Below are positions 9,470-19,012 of a stretch of DNA of 64,000 nucleotides, in pieces. Position numbers and translations under genes: made by a program. Position 1 is the first letter of the stretch, and each line of letters starts with the position of its first letter. The notes under the pieces were generated by a model, which saw nothing but the letters and a program-made list of their open reading frames with translations, had not been told where the DNA came from and did not search any database. The stretch is from Vallitalea sp. (lineage in GTDB: Bacteria; Bacillota; Clostridia; Lachnospirales; Vallitaleaceae). The stretch is taken from NCBI GenBank assembly GCA_025210515.1, contig JAOARM010000018.1, positions 1-64,000 of the forward strand, given 5' to 3'.

Positions 9470-9940
9470 TTACTTATATTTATTTAATATTTCTTGTGAA
9501 ATATGACAATAATCGTCTGGACATCTAGTCAATCTATCTTGATGTTCTTCTGCACTTCTCAAGTAGTTTGTAAGAGGTAATACTTCAACAACTATACGTT
9601 CACTATCATTTCTTTCACTAATAAACGCTTTAGCTTCCTCTAGATGTTTAGAATTCTCACTATATACACCTGTTCTATATTTCTCACCAACATCATTTCC
9701 TTGCTTATTCAAACTGTAAGGATCAATTATTTCAAAAAAATACTCCATTAATTGGTGTATAGTTACAACATTTGGATCAAATTTTGTTTTTACACATTCA
9801 GCATAACCATCATAATTACCATTAAGTGTTTTACTTGCTCCATTGGCTCTTCCTGCCTCTGTAACCTTAACACCAGGTAAAGTCTTAATAAAAGCTTGCA
9901 CTCCCCATAGACATCCGCCAGCAAAATATATTTCCTCCAT
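9470..9940 (-). CDS. msrA: Peptide methionine-S-sulfoxide reductase
   Basis: Reduces methionine-S-sulfoxide in proteins, using thioredoxin. The active-site motif is AGGCLWG with the catalytic Cys at residue 10; the family norm is GCFWG, so Phe is replaced by Leu. Downstream family features include the EIIDPYSLNKQGNDVGEKYRT stretch and a C-terminal CPDDYCH pair of possible resolving Cys. At 156 residues it is a short, MsrB-less form. It is monocistronic, with its terminator at 9427-9463. Confidence 0.92.
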   Translation of the reverse strand: MEEIYFAGGCLWGVQAFIKTLPGVKVTEAGRANGASKTLNGNYDGYAECVKTKFDPNVVTIHQLMEYFFEIIDPYSLNKQGNDVGEKYRTGVYSENSKHLEEAKAFISERNDSERIVVEVLPLTNYLRSAEEHQDRLTRCPDDYCHISQEILNKYK

Positions 9941-10087
9941 GTAATTCCTCCTTATATTAAACTATATTGCAAAAGAATTTTGATCAATTTTTAACATTAG
10001 AATTATAATATACAAATTACGTCTAATAAAAATATCAACTTTTAATAAGAGAAAAACGAAATGATTATAATTTTATGTCAAATACAA

Positions 10088-10272
10088 ATAGGCTGTATTA
10101 TAATACATTTTTAATTATCAATATATAGAAAGATAGACTAGTTTTAGCCATAAGCAAAGCCATGACGGCGTAGCCAAATACCTTTTAAACAAGATGTTTA
10201 ATGGTATGAATAGCTAAAGCTAGTCTATCTTTCAAAACTCTAATTCTAAAGAAGATATATTATGACAGCTTC
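10088..10272. mobile_element. Degenerate MITE-like palindrome (copy A) carrying a nested hairpin element
   Basis: The left end (from 10088) reads AGGCTGTATTATAATACATT and the right end, on the other strand, begins AGCTGTCATAATATATC. These match the ends of copies at 21495, 41716, 57087 and 60532. Between the ends lies the three-way-junction element at 10128-10233. It fills the 358-base gap between speA and msrA and probably ends the spe transcript. No transposase is present. Confidence 0.55.
10128..10233. repeat. Three-way-junction hairpin element (decayed copy 2)
   Basis: The outer arms (GAAAGATAGACTAG...CTAGTCTATCTTTC) are nearly the same as those of copy 3 at 21539. The inner short hairpin is GCC/GGC with loop ATGAC, and the long hairpin has loop AAGAT, so both AGGAC loops have mutated. 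It retains the GTAG after hairpin 1 and GAATA after hairpin 2 seen in copy 3. Confidence 0.65.
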
Positions 10273-10298
10273 TTTCTAAATATCAATATTATTTTTTT

Positions 10299-11762
10299 CT
10301 AATTCTCTTTAATACAATATATATAATTAACGTCTATATCTTCTAACCCAGATATTGCACCTTTTTCTGTTTTTAGTAATGTAATATAGTTATATATTTC
10401 TTCAGTAATTAGCTCCCCTGGTGCAAGTATTGGTATCCCCGGTGGATAAATCATAACAAATTCACCACTTATTCGTGAAATAGAATTTTCCAGTAATACT
10501 CTTTCCTTATTACTGTAAAAAGCATCTCTAGGTGAATATGATACTTTTGTTGAGTTACATGTTTTAAATTCTAGTTGTAGAGGTTCTTTCTTATATGTCA
10601 TCGCTATATCTTTAAGTGCTTCCACCAATTGGTCAACTCTGTTTTTTGTATCTCCAATACTAATCACAGCAAGAATATTATGGCTATCACCCATTTCAAG
10701 CTGAATATTATATTCATCTCTTAGAATATCATACGCATTAATACCAGTAAGCCCTATACCTGTCACATTAATGCCTAACTTGGTTTCATCAAAACCAAAA
10801 CATCCACTTCTATCAAAATCTTTATAAGAAAATGCAAATAATCCTTCAATTTGATTAATTTTTTTTCTAGCTTTTCTTGCAAGTTCAATAGCCTTATGTA
10901 ACTTTTCTCTACCTTCAATAACTAAAAATTTTCTTGTTAAATCTAAGCTAGCCATCAGTAGATAAGAAGCACTAGTTGATTGAGTTAGATTAACAATCTT
11001 TTTTACATGATTTTTAGATATGGTATTTGTATTAAGTAGTAAAGCTGATGATTGTGTAAGAGAACCGCCTGTTTTATGTAGACTTACCGCTGACATATCA
11101 GCTCCTAATGCCATAGCACACTCTGGTAACTCATCGTGAAACGGTAAATGTGCACCGTGAGCTTCATCTACTAAAACTTTTATCCCCTTTTCATGTGCAT
11201 ATTCAATAATACGTTTCATCTCAGATGCCACACCATAATAAGTAGGATTAATAATTAATACAGCTTTTGCATTAGGTTCTTCACTAATAGCTCTCTTTAC
11301 ATTATCAAGTGATACACCTACAGTCATACCGTATTTTTTTTCAAAATGCGGATACATATAATGAGGCTTTGCACCACATAGTATAAGTGCATTAATAGCT
11401 GATTTATGAACATTTCTCGGAAGAATAATAATATCACCTTCTGAAACCACACTCATAATCATAGCCTGTACAGCTTGGGTCGTTCCATTAACCATAAAAA
11501 ATGATTCATCTGCTCTGTATGCATCTGCTAATAAATCTTGAGCTTCTTTAATTACTGACACTGGATTACAGATAAAATCTAAAGATTTTCTTGAATTAAC
11601 ATCTGCTTCCAAAACAGATTTAGGTATTAGTTTTAATAATTCTGTATTACCACAACTTTGCTTATGTCCTGGCACATCAAAAGGTATAACTTTTTTATCA
11701 ATATGTTTTTTAAGTTCGTCAAACAAAGGCGTCTTGTTATGATTAATTATAATTTTTCCCAT
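10299..11762 (-). CDS. speA: Arginine decarboxylase (PLP fold-I, Orn/Lys/Arg decarboxylase family)
   Basis: Cytoplasmic PLP enzyme of the Orn/Lys/Arg decarboxylase major domain family (487 residues). The cofactor Lys is residue 230 in [12 protein letters not shown], preceded by the LVDEAHGAH motif. It lacks the receiver-like wing domain of the inducible decarboxylases, as in the biosynthetic SpeA of B. subtilis. Arginine rather than lysine or ornithine is inferred from the neighbour aguB, which acts on an agmatine-derived intermediate. It is last in the aguB-speE-speD-speA operon and its start lies inside the end of speD. Confidence 0.85.
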   Translation of the reverse strand: MGKIIINHNKTPLFDELKKHIDKKVIPFDVPGHKQSCGNTELLKLIPKSVLEADVNSRKSLDFICNPVSVIKEAQDLLADAYRADESFFMVNGTTQAVQAMIMSVVSEGDIIILPRNVHKSAINALILCGAKPHYMYPHFEKKYGMTVGVSLDNVKRAISEEPNAKAVLIINPTYYGVASEMKRIIEYAHEKGIKVLVDEAHGAHLPFHDELPECAMALGADMSAVSLHKTGGSLTQSSALLLNTNTISKNHVKKIVNLTQSTSASYLLMASLDLTRKFLVIEGREKLHKAIELARKARKKINQIEGLFAFSYKDFDRSGCFGFDETKLGINVTGIGLTGINAYDILRDEYNIQLEMGDSHNILAVISIGDTKNRVDQLVEALKDIAMTYKKEPLQLEFKTCNSTKVSYSPRDAFYSNKERVLLENSISRISGEFVMIYPPGIPILAPGELITEEIYNYITLLKTEKGAISGLEDIDVNYIYCIKEN

Positions 11763-12540
11763 TAAATATCTCTTCCATTTCTGTTTTTAGCTTTTCCTTA
11801 ATTTCTTTCTTTTCTCCATCAGATAAATCAATTTTGTCAGTAAAAAAGAGATAATTATCTAAGTCAAATTTATTTAATATCATTTTTGTATGAAATATAT
11901 TTTCTTTATAAATATTACTATCTATAGCATTATAGGTATCTAATATATTACCACTAATATAATCTTGTATTGACTTTATTTTATGATCAATAAAATATTT
12001 CTTTCCATTAAAATCTCTAGTAAAACCTCTTACTCTATAATCTAAATTAATAATATCTGAATCAAAAGATTTAATTAAAAAATTAAGTGCATTTAGTGGT
12101 GAAATATGCCCACAGGTTGAGACATCAATATCTACTCTAAATGTTGAAATACCATCCATAGGATGACTTTCTGGATATGTGTGAACAGTTATATGACTCT
12201 TGTCTAAATGACCTACAACAGCATCCCTATAAGGAAGTATTCCTTTATTACAAGATTCATCAATTTGATTATCTGCAAGAGGAGCTTCTGAAATAAGAAG
12301 AGTAACACTCGCCCCTTGTGGTTCGTAATCTTGTTTAGCTATATTGAGAATACAAGCACCTATAATATCAGTTACTTCTGATAATATATTGGTAAGTCTC
12401 CTTGCGTTATACTGTTCATCAATATATTCGATATATTTTCTCTGGTCTTCTTTTGTTCTAGTATAACAAATATCATATATATTAAAACTCAGTGTTTTTG
12501 TTAGATTATTAAAACCATATAATTTTAGTTTATCTCCCAC
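11743..12540 (-). CDS. speD: S-adenosylmethionine decarboxylase proenzyme
   Basis: Pyruvoyl enzyme that makes decarboxylated SAM, the aminopropyl donor for spermidine. Self-cleavage is expected before Ser115 in [13 protein letters not shown], generating the pyruvoyl group; the Ser position matches that of the long E. coli-type SpeD (about 264 residues). The downstream [11 protein letters not shown] segment includes the conserved catalytic Cys. The start is GTG, with AAGGAG 10 bases upstream, and overlaps the end of speE, so translation of the two is likely coupled. Confidence 0.93.
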   Translation of the reverse strand: MGDKLKLYGFNNLTKTLSFNIYDICYTRTKEDQRKYIEYIDEQYNARRLTNILSEVTDIIGACILNIAKQDYEPQGASVTLLISEAPLADNQIDESCNKGILPYRDAVVGHLDKSHITVHTYPESHPMDGISTFRVDIDVSTCGHISPLNALNFLIKSFDSDIINLDYRVRGFTRDFNGKKYFIDHKIKSIQDYISGNILDTYNAIDSNIYKENIFHTKMILNKFDLDNYLFFTDKIDLSDGEKKEIKEKLKTEMEEIFNGKNYN

Positions 12541-13408
12541 TTATCATTTTCTCCTTAACAAAATTAGGTAACATGAAAGCACCCTTATGAATATCGCTAT
12601 TATAATATTTTGTGTGTAGATTAAGTGATTCCCACCATTCTATATTATGATCATTTATAGGATCATATTTTTTTGAAGCAAATCCAAATAGCCAGTGCCC
12701 TGATGGATATGTTGGCATATGATATTGGTATACATGAACAATAGGAAATAACTCATTTATTCTCAAATGTGCTCTTTTCATACCATGTACATGAAAATCA
12801 TAATATGGTGATTCGTGCTGATTAATTAGTATTCCCTCATTTGATAGAATTTTATAGCAATTTGTATAAAACTCACGACTAAATAACCCTTCACCAGGGC
12901 CGATAGGGTCAGTTGAGTCTACTATAATTAAATCATAGGCATTATCTGGTGCATCCATAACAAATTTCAAGCCATCTGTAAAATGCATATGAATTCGCTC
13001 ATCTTTATCTAGATGTCCTGCTGTTATAGGTAAGTACTCTTGACATAGCCTTACCACTCTTTCATCTACCTCAACCATATCAATATGCTCAATAGTTTTA
13101 TATCTTGCAATTTCTCTTGATGTACCTCCATCACCACCACCAATAATCAACACTCTCTTGATACTAGGATTTGTCGCCATAGCAACATGTGTAATCATCT
13201 CATGATATACAAATTCATCTTTCTCATTAACCATCATAAGACCATCAAGAGTAAAAAAACGCCCATATGTTTCTGATTCATAAAAATCTATTACTTGATA
13301 TGCTGATTTTTCATTATGAAGATGTCTATTTACTCTAATGCATAAATGAGTTGTTGGATCCCAATCTTGATACCAGTATGTTCCGCCTGTTGGCATGTAA
13401 TTATTCAT
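12530..13408 (-). CDS. speE: Spermidine synthase
   Basis: Aminopropyltransferase converting putrescine and decarboxylated SAM to spermidine. The cofactor-binding motif [17 protein letters not shown] and the acidic [14 protein letters not shown] motif are both present in 292 residues. The start at 13408 is chosen because the GGAGG site lies 8 bases upstream of it; the in-frame ATG at 13423 would overlap that site. The Shine-Dalgarno sequence is formed by the last codons of aguB, indicating tight coupling. Confidence 0.94.
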   Translation of the reverse strand: MNNYMPTGGTYWYQDWDPTTHLCIRVNRHLHNEKSAYQVIDFYESETYGRFFTLDGLMMVNEKDEFVYHEMITHVAMATNPSIKRVLIIGGGDGGTSREIARYKTIEHIDMVEVDERVVRLCQEYLPITAGHLDKDERIHMHFTDGLKFVMDAPDNAYDLIIVDSTDPIGPGEGLFSREFYTNCYKILSNEGILINQHESPYYDFHVHGMKRAHLRINELFPIVHVYQYHMPTYPSGHWLFGFASKKYDPINDHNIEWWESLNLHTKYYNSDIHKGAFMLPNFVKEKMISGR

Positions 13409-13409
13409 A

Positions 13410-14279
13410 TTATTTACCTCCATCCAAAGTTAATATTGGACTATATAAATCAGGTCTTCTATCTCTGAAAACAGCCCAATCTACTCTTTTTAAATCTATT
13501 TCTTTAAGATTATAAATTCCATAGATAATTTGTTCCTTATCTTCAGATGCCTCAGCAATAATTTTGCCTTTTTCATCTGTCATAAAAGATGAGCCATAAA
13601 AATCTATTTGCATCTCATCTTCTTTTTCTGTACCTATTCTATTACTAGCTATTACTGGAATAATATTTGCCGCAGCATGTCCTTGCATACATCTTTGCCA
13701 ATGTTCTTTTGACTGAGTTCCTGATCCATCTGGTTCAGAACCAATAGCAGTAGGATAGAACAAAAGTTCAGCGCCCATCAATGTCATGATTCTTGCGGCT
13801 TCTGGAAACCACTGATCCCAGCAAATACCTACACCTATAGTAGCATACTTTGTCTTAAATACTTTAAATCCAGTATCTCCACTATTAAAGTAAAATTTTT
13901 CTTCATACCCAGGACCATCTGGAATATGACTTTTTCTATAAACTCCCATATAACTTCCATCAGCATCAATTATTGCAACCGAATTATAACGTGCGTTATT
14001 TTTTCTTTCGTAAAAGCTTATTGGGAGTACGATATTTAATTCTTTTGCTATTTGTCTAAAATGCTTAATCCCATCATTTTCTTTTATAGTTTTCGCAAAA
14101 TTATAATAAGCTAATTTTTCCTTTTGACAGAAATAAACATTCTCAAAAAATTCTTGAAGAAGTATAATATTAGCCCCATTAGATGCGGCTTCTCTAACTA
14201 GACTTTCAGCTTTTTCTATATTGACATTTATATTTCTTACACACCTCATCTGAATGGCTGCAACTTTTACTTTACTCAT
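13410..14279 (-). CDS. aguB: N-carbamoylputrescine amidase
   Basis: Nitrilase-superfamily hydrolase turning N-carbamoylputrescine into putrescine. The Glu-Lys-Cys triad is visible as LLQEFF (Glu), YRKSHIPDG (Lys) and GVGICWDQWFPEAAR (Cys). The 289-residue length fits AguB. A GAGGTG site just before the ATG at 14279 sets the start. It is first in the polyamine operon. The expected partner, agmatine deiminase (aguA), is not in the window, so the step between SpeA and AguB must be encoded elsewhere. Confidence 0.88.
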   Translation of the reverse strand: MSKVKVAAIQMRCVRNINVNIEKAESLVREAASNGANIILLQEFFENVYFCQKEKLAYYNFAKTIKENDGIKHFRQIAKELNIVLPISFYERKNNARYNSVAIIDADGSYMGVYRKSHIPDGPGYEEKFYFNSGDTGFKVFKTKYATIGVGICWDQWFPEAARIMTLMGAELLFYPTAIGSEPDGSGTQSKEHWQRCMQGHAAANIIPVIASNRIGTEKEDEMQIDFYGSSFMTDEKGKIIAEASEDKEQIIYGIYNLKEIDLKRVDWAVFRDRRPDLYSPILTLDGGK

Positions 14280-14355
14280 AAGCACCTCTTTTATTCTATT
14301 ATAATGATAATTGAAGTATACTAACATCTAATTTACATATATAAAATTCAGTTTT

Positions 14356-14383
14356 ATTATATACTTTTTTGCTAAATTTTCAA
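14356..14383 (-). promoter_or_regulatory. SigA-type promoter of the aguB-spe operon
   Basis: On the minus strand TTGAAA (14383-14378) and TATAAT (14361-14356) are separated by 16 bases and lie about 75 bases upstream of aguB. The rest of the gap to degV is AT-rich, with a TATAAT-like -10 before degV around 14563 but no clear -35. Confidence 0.6.
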
Positions 14384-14596
14384 GCCTTTTTTTAACATTT
14401 TTATAGCAAAAAAAATTGCTTATTTAACACCTTGAAAAAATTCTTTCTATACATAGTTATCCATACTACATATTAATACATAATTTCTACCTCAAGCACT
14501 ATACTTTACAGCGTTTAGTGTCAATCATTAATACATTTTATTCCTTTGTTTTCTGTGCTATAATAATCCTAATAAAATCTATTGGAGGTTTGATTC

Positions 14597-15478
14597 ATGC
14601 CAAAGTTTGAAATATTGTCTGATAGTGCGTGTGATTTATCTGATAGCTATTTAGAGGAAAATAATATTGATATTATTCCTTTTTTTGTTTCATTTGATCA
14701 AGAAAATTATTTGCGTGAACGTATAGACATAACATTAGATCAATTCTACGAGCAGTTATACACTAAGTTTCCAAAAACATCTTTACCATCAGTTCAAGAT
14801 TATATTAATAAATTCACTCCTCTTGTTGAACAAGGAAAAGATTTATTATGTATAACAATAACATCTTCATTTAGTGGTTCATATCAATCTGCTGTTAACG
14901 CTAGAGAAATAATTCTTGAAACTTATCCAGATGCAAATATTTGTGTTCTTGATTCAAGATTATGTACTACATTACAGGGAATGTTTGTACAAGAGTGTGT
15001 TAAAATGAGAGACATGAATTTATCTCTAAAAGAAGCTTTAGTAAAAATAGAAAAAATTATTCCTACAGGTAGAATTATGTTTACAGTAGGTACTCTAGAA
15101 TACTTACAAAAAGGTGGAAGAATTGGTAAAGTAAGTGCAATTGCAGGTAATATACTTAACTTAAAGCCTTTAATTATTGTAAGAGATGGTGAACTATATC
15201 CATATGGTACAATAAGAGGTCGTAAAAAATCTCTAAAAAAAATTATAGAAATGACAAAAGAGCATTTTGAAAAAACAGGAGAAAATATTGATGAATATAG
15301 CTTCTGTATAACTAGAGGACACCACGAAGAGGAAGCTCATAAAGTATGTGAAAAACTTATTAAAAAGTTATATATAAAAGATGATATATCATTTTTACAA
15401 GCGGGCTCTACTATAGGAACATATACAGGACCAGACCCAGTTGGTATTACCTTTATTAAAAAACATGAATATGTTTAG
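14597..15478 (+). CDS. DegV family fatty-acid-binding protein
   Basis: A 293-residue cytoplasmic protein of the DegV fold. The N-terminal ILSDSACDLS and the central ITITSSFSGSYQSA motif contribute to binding of a fatty-acid carboxylate; the C-terminal GTYTGPDPVGITF is also characteristic. In Firmicutes such proteins (FakB) present fatty acids to the kinase FakA; whether this one does so is not shown by context, because no fakA lies nearby. TTGGAGG sits 8 bases before the start. It is a single gene, divergent from the polyamine operon. Confidence 0.88.
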   Translation: MPKFEILSDSACDLSDSYLEENNIDIIPFFVSFDQENYLRERIDITLDQFYEQLYTKFPKTSLPSVQDYINKFTPLVEQGKDLLCITITSSFSGSYQSAVNAREIILETYPDANICVLDSRLCTTLQGMFVQECVKMRDMNLSLKEALVKIEKIIPTGRIMFTVGTLEYLQKGGRIGKVSAIAGNILNLKPLIIVRDGELYPYGTIRGRKKSLKKIIEMTKEHFEKTGENIDEYSFCITRGHHEEEAHKVCEKLIKKLYIKDDISFLQAGSTIGTYTGPDPVGITFIKKHEYV

Positions 15479-15563
15479 TAAAGTATTTAATATAAAGTAT
15501 ATTATTTTATATAAATAGGTACTATTATAATTATTTAATCTTTATATAGCAATTTATATTCCC

Positions 15564-15592
15564 TTGATAAATGCATATATATATAGTATAAT
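15564..15592 (+). promoter_or_regulatory. Promoter of the riboswitch-controlled exporter gene
   Basis: TTGATA and TATAAT are separated by exactly 17 bases. Transcription would start about 15600, immediately before the aptamer at 15603, which supports the riboswitch assignment. Confidence 0.7.
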
Positions 15593-15602
15593 TCTATATA
15601 GT

Positions 15603-15774
15603 TTAAGGGAGTAGCTTGCAGCTAAGGAATTATATGCTGAATAATTAGTCGTCATTACGGTTTAATATAACCCGGCTAATTAACATTTTGATAACTTCTG
15701 TATATAGTTAGTTATACTGAAATGATAGCGAGACTTTTACTGTATTTAACGGTAAAGGTCTCTTTTGTTTTCTT
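15603..15774 (+). ncRNA. yybP-ykoY manganese riboswitch with terminator
   Basis: The 5' part has the conserved AAGGGAGTAGC, the central part a TAATTAG...CTAATTA stem enclosing CGTCATTACGG and ACCCGG, and the 3' part GATAGCGAGAC followed by a strong hairpin (GAGACTTTTACTGT with ACGGTAAAGGTCTC, 15730-15762) and a T-rich run. This is the yybP-ykoY pattern, in which Mn2+ binding prevents the terminator and allows expression. It is read into the downstream cation exchanger gene. The assignment rests on motif recognition, not on a covariance search. Confidence 0.85.
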
Positions 15775-15889
15775 CATAATAAGAAGATGACTAGGAATTT
15801 TCTATTCTTTAGCAGTACTTTTCCTAATATATTATAATAGCGATATTATATTTATAACAAATTTAATTGGTTACATAGGAGGATTAACA

Positions 15890-16846
15890 ATGAACGAAGA
15901 ATATTTACCATATCTTCTATTTTTAGTTGGATTTATTATGATTATTAAAGGTAGTGATTGGTTTATAGACGCAACTATATGGATTGCAAAAGTATTAAAA
16001 GTACCAAACATAATAATAGGTGCAACTCTTGTAAGTATATGTACCACTTTACCAGAAGCTATGGTTTCTGGAAGCTCAGCTTTACATGGTAATCCAAGCA
16101 TTGCTTTTGGAAACGCATTAGGTTCAATTGGTTGTAATACTGGATTTATTCTTGGGCTTACTATAATTTTGTCAAGACCAGAAATTAGACAAAGAAAAAA
16201 ACTTCATAAAACAGGATTATTCCTAGTGTTTCTATTAACTCTACTCACTGGTTTTTCTATTGTATTCGGAGAAATATCAAGATATACAGGATACTTATTT
16301 TTAACAATTTTAGTATTTTATTTATATCACAATGTAAAAGATGCTAAGATGAGCGCTAGTGAAATAGAAGAAGATGAATCTATAGAAGTTACTAAGAATA
16401 TAATTACAAAAAATATAATTCTATTTATTATAGGTATTACACTAACTGTTTTTGGAGCTAATCTATTAGTAAAAAACGGTGAATCTATTGCAAGAATGTT
16501 AGGTGTACCAGATATAATAATTGGAGTTACTCTTACTGCATTTGGAACGTCTTTACCGGAATTAGTAACATCAATTACCGCTATAGTTAAAAAAGCTCAT
16601 GATATTTCTATAGGTAATGTTCTAGGTGCAAATATACTTAATATTATACTAGTGATTGGACTATCATCAAGTATACTTCCTTTTGAAATTCAACCAAGTT
16701 GGTTAACTTATCATATACCTTTTGTATTTTCCATTGTACTTCTACTTGTTATTTTCTCAGTGATTAATAAAAAGAGATTTAGCCGTTGGAACGGTGTGGT
16801 TATGGTTGGAACTTATTTTGCTTATATTTATTTCTTACTGTTTTAA
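15890..16846 (+). CDS. Na+/Ca2+-exchanger family cation exporter, probably for Mn2+
   Basis: An integral membrane antiporter (CaxA/YrbG family, 318 residues) with about ten hydrophobic segments and two inverted alpha-repeats: TLVSICTTLPEAMVS with GNALGSIGCN near residues 45-85, and GVTLTAFGTSLPELVTS with GNVLGANILN near 210-255. Annotation by homology would be calcium/sodium antiporter. The manganese riboswitch immediately upstream indicates that manganese efflux under Mn excess is the likely physiological job. An AGGAGG site lies 9 bases before the ATG. Confidence 0.88.
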   Translation: MNEEYLPYLLFLVGFIMIIKGSDWFIDATIWIAKVLKVPNIIIGATLVSICTTLPEAMVSGSSALHGNPSIAFGNALGSIGCNTGFILGLTIILSRPEIRQRKKLHKTGLFLVFLLTLLTGFSIVFGEISRYTGYLFLTILVFYLYHNVKDAKMSASEIEEDESIEVTKNIITKNIILFIIGITLTVFGANLLVKNGESIARMLGVPDIIIGVTLTAFGTSLPELVTSITAIVKKAHDISIGNVLGANILNIILVIGLSSSILPFEIQPSWLTYHIPFVFSIVLLLVIFSVINKKRFSRWNGVVMVGTYFAYIYFLLF

Positions 16847-16917
16847 CAAGAAAAGTGACTACGCCTCGTTTCCGTAGAAAGTTTCAGTTGTCTATACCTT
16901 TAATGCACAATGACAGA

Positions 16918-16993
16918 AGGGTATAGGGTGTAATAATAACGCAGACCGACCGCTTCTCAGGGTAAGGCAAGTTATTATTACACCCTATACCCT
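16918..16993. repeat. Perfect 23-bp-stem hairpin with competing upstream strand
   Basis: Arms 16918-16940 and 16971-16993 are perfect 23-bp inverted repeats around a 30-base loop. An earlier CTATACC at 16892-16898 can pair with GGTATAG in the left arm, giving an alternative fold. It lies between convergent genes and lacks the AGGAC loops of the three-way-junction family, so it appears to be a separate element. Confidence 0.6.
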
Positions 16994-16999
16994 GACCAA

Positions 17000-17031
17000 A
17001 AAATGCTACCCTTCATCTGAGTAGCATTTTT
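17000..17031. terminator. Bidirectional intrinsic terminator
   Basis: AAAATGCTAC pairs with GTAGCATTTT around an 11-base loop, with an A-run before and a T-run after, so it can end both the exporter transcript (plus) and the DUF4349 transcript (minus). Confidence 0.85.
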
Positions 17032-17045
17032 ACTATATTATTTAA

Positions 17046-17960
17046 TTACTTTTTATTTACTTCCTTTGATTTCTTAACAGAATGTTTTTTCTTCTTAACT
17101 TTAAATACTACTAACAATATAATTCCTGCGATAATTAGATATGGTAATAAGTATATAATTCCAATCAATAATTCTTCTAGAAATTCACCAAATATTTTAA
17201 TAGAGTCACTGAAAGATGATGATATTTTACTACCAAATGAATCCTTCTTAACTTCTCCCTCTGTTACTTTTCTAACTTCTTCAATAGATACTCTAACTGT
17301 TACATAATCAATTAAATTATCCCATTTTCTAAGTTGAGTTGTTAAACTTTCAATATCATAAGTAATCTCTGCAAGTTCTCTTTCAACTGCTATTAATTGT
17401 TCAACATCTTTTGTTTCTTTTAGTAACTCTAGTAATCTATCTTTATGAATTTTCTTAGATTCAAGTTTTGTTTCATTATCAAAATATTTTAGAGTTACAT
17501 CTTCAGTTGTTTTATGTTCATTAACAATATTTCCGAGTTTTCCTACGCTGTTCAAGAAAAGTCTATACTCTTCTTGTGGGACTCGAAATGTATAATATGC
17601 ATCTCTTAACTCTATTTCTCCATAGCTATTAATTCTCTTACCTTCAATATTAGATTCTTCGATATAACCATCTAAGCGATATATTTCTTCCTCTAAATTA
17701 GCTATACACTCATCAAATGCAAGAGTCTCCATATCAATATCATTATTTTGTATTATTTTTGGCTTCATTTTTTCTTGTGATTGTTCTTTAATATCTTCAT
17801 CAAATGTTACCTCTAGACCATAACCAGCATCTATTTTTTTTACTTCAGGTTTAGCAGATTCATTACTTTCTTGTTCTGCATTTTTTGCACCGCACCCAGT
17901 AAAAATCATTAGTATAATTATAAAAGCAGTCACAAGTATTAACTTATTATTTTTCTTCAT
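17046..17960 (-). CDS. DUF4349 lipoprotein
   Basis: 304 residues. A signal peptide ends in the lipobox FTGC (Cys23), the middle (about 70-245) matches DUF4349 with a long helical coiled-coil stretch around residues 150-210 (LERKIHKDRL to LTTQLRKWDN region), and a single transmembrane helix near 262-288 is followed by a Lys-rich cytoplasmic tail. The architecture suggests an envelope-anchored scaffold or sensor; the biochemical role is not known for the family. It is monocistronic and followed by the terminator at 17000-17031. Confidence 0.85.
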   Translation of the reverse strand: MKKNNKLILVTAFIIILMIFTGCGAKNAEQESNESAKPEVKKIDAGYGLEVTFDEDIKEQSQEKMKPKIIQNNDIDMETLAFDECIANLEEEIYRLDGYIEESNIEGKRINSYGEIELRDAYYTFRVPQEEYRLFLNSVGKLGNIVNEHKTTEDVTLKYFDNETKLESKKIHKDRLLELLKETKDVEQLIAVERELAEITYDIESLTTQLRKWDNLIDYVTVRVSIEEVRKVTEGEVKKDSFGSKISSSFSDSIKIFGEFLEELLIGIIYLLPYLIIAGIILLVVFKVKKKKHSVKKSKEVNKK

Positions 17961-18081
17961 TTCCTACCCTCTCTCTTGAATTATATTAGATTACTTTACT
18001 AAACTTCTACTAATCAATAAAATAATCTCCATATTCAATTTTCATTATACTATTTTGACGAAATATATTCAATAAAGTTCC

Positions 18082-18543
18082 TTATAATTCAGAATTATGG
18101 CTGAGTTCTTTTGCTCTTTTATCTCCATTTATATAATATAATAATCCAACAATAATTATTATACCACCAATAACTTTTCCACTTGAAAATATGTGAAATT
18201 TAAAATAATCTATTAAAATACCAGTTGTCATCTGACCTACAAAAACTAATATAGTTACATATACTGCTGATATTTTATTAATTAAAGTATTATTAAGTAC
18301 TACAGCTATAGCCCCAATAAATCCCCCTAGTAAATAATATAATTGTACATTTCTAAATTTATCTATAGATATATCAAAAACTAAATTATTCATAATAAGA
18401 TAAAATAATATTGAACATATCAAACCAACGATACCATTTGTCAAAGCTGCTTGAAGAACTCCAACTTTTTTAGCTAAATTACCATTTATTGAAATAGAAA
18501 TAATAACTAAAGCTCCCGTAAGTAGTGCCAATGCTATATACAT
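18082..18543 (-). CDS. Small DMT-family membrane protein (YdcZ/DUF606), subunit 2
   Basis: 153 residues with five hydrophobic helices, starting with ALALLTGALVIISISINGNLA, matching the DUF606/YdcZ branch of the drug/metabolite transporter superfamily. It lies 24 bases after a paralogous 140-residue gene; paired small DMT proteins often work as heterodimers. Both are cotranscribed with the M20 amidohydrolase, so they may import its substrate or export its product (inference). Confidence 0.8.
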   Translation of the reverse strand: MYIALALLTGALVIISISINGNLAKKVGVLQAALTNGIVGLICSILFYLIMNNLVFDISIDKFRNVQLYYLLGGFIGAIAVVLNNTLINKISAVYVTILVFVGQMTTGILIDYFKFHIFSSGKVIGGIIIIVGLLYYINGDKRAKELSHNSEL

Positions 18544-18567
18544 ATCAATCCTCCTAATCTCTATTTA

Positions 18568-18990
18568 TTAAATAGTAATCATCACTACAATTCCAATACT
18601 CATAATTAAAATTCCTGTTAATTTTTTTATATTAATTTTACTTACATTTACTCCAAACAAACCATAATGATCTATAATCATAGAAGTACCTAATTGTCCA
18701 AGCAAACATAACCCAATAGTTAATGCTACTCCTAATTTATTAATAGTCATGTTATTAAGAGAAATATTGAAAATACCAATTGCTCCTCCTATAAATAAAT
18801 ATATTGGTAATCCTTTTATAGTATTATATTTATAGCGACTAAATATAAATATAATACTGGTTGTAAATACTCCCAAAATATGTATTACTATTAATGCTAT
18901 ATTGTTACCTAATTGTTTAGCTAATAATCCATTAAAAGAAATCATAACCGCAATCAATATACCATTAATTATAGCTGTCAATTTAAACAT
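18568..18990 (-). CDS. Small DMT-family membrane protein (YdcZ/DUF606), subunit 1
   Basis: 140 residues with the same plan as its neighbour: ILIAVMISFNGLLAKQLGNN in helix 1, IGGAIGIFNISLNN in the middle and a final hydrophobic helix, with very short loops. It lies 22 bases after the amidohydrolase stop. The two proteins share the N-G-L-A-K motif in helix 1, consistent with tandem duplication. Confidence 0.8.
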   Translation of the reverse strand: MFKLTAIINGILIAVMISFNGLLAKQLGNNIALIVIHILGVFTTSIIFIFSRYKYNTIKGLPIYLFIGGAIGIFNISLNNMTINKLGVALTIGLCLLGQLGTSMIIDHYGLFGVNVSKINIKKLTGILIMSIGIVVMITI

Positions 18991-19012
18991 ATAAATTCTC
19001 CTTAATATCTAG

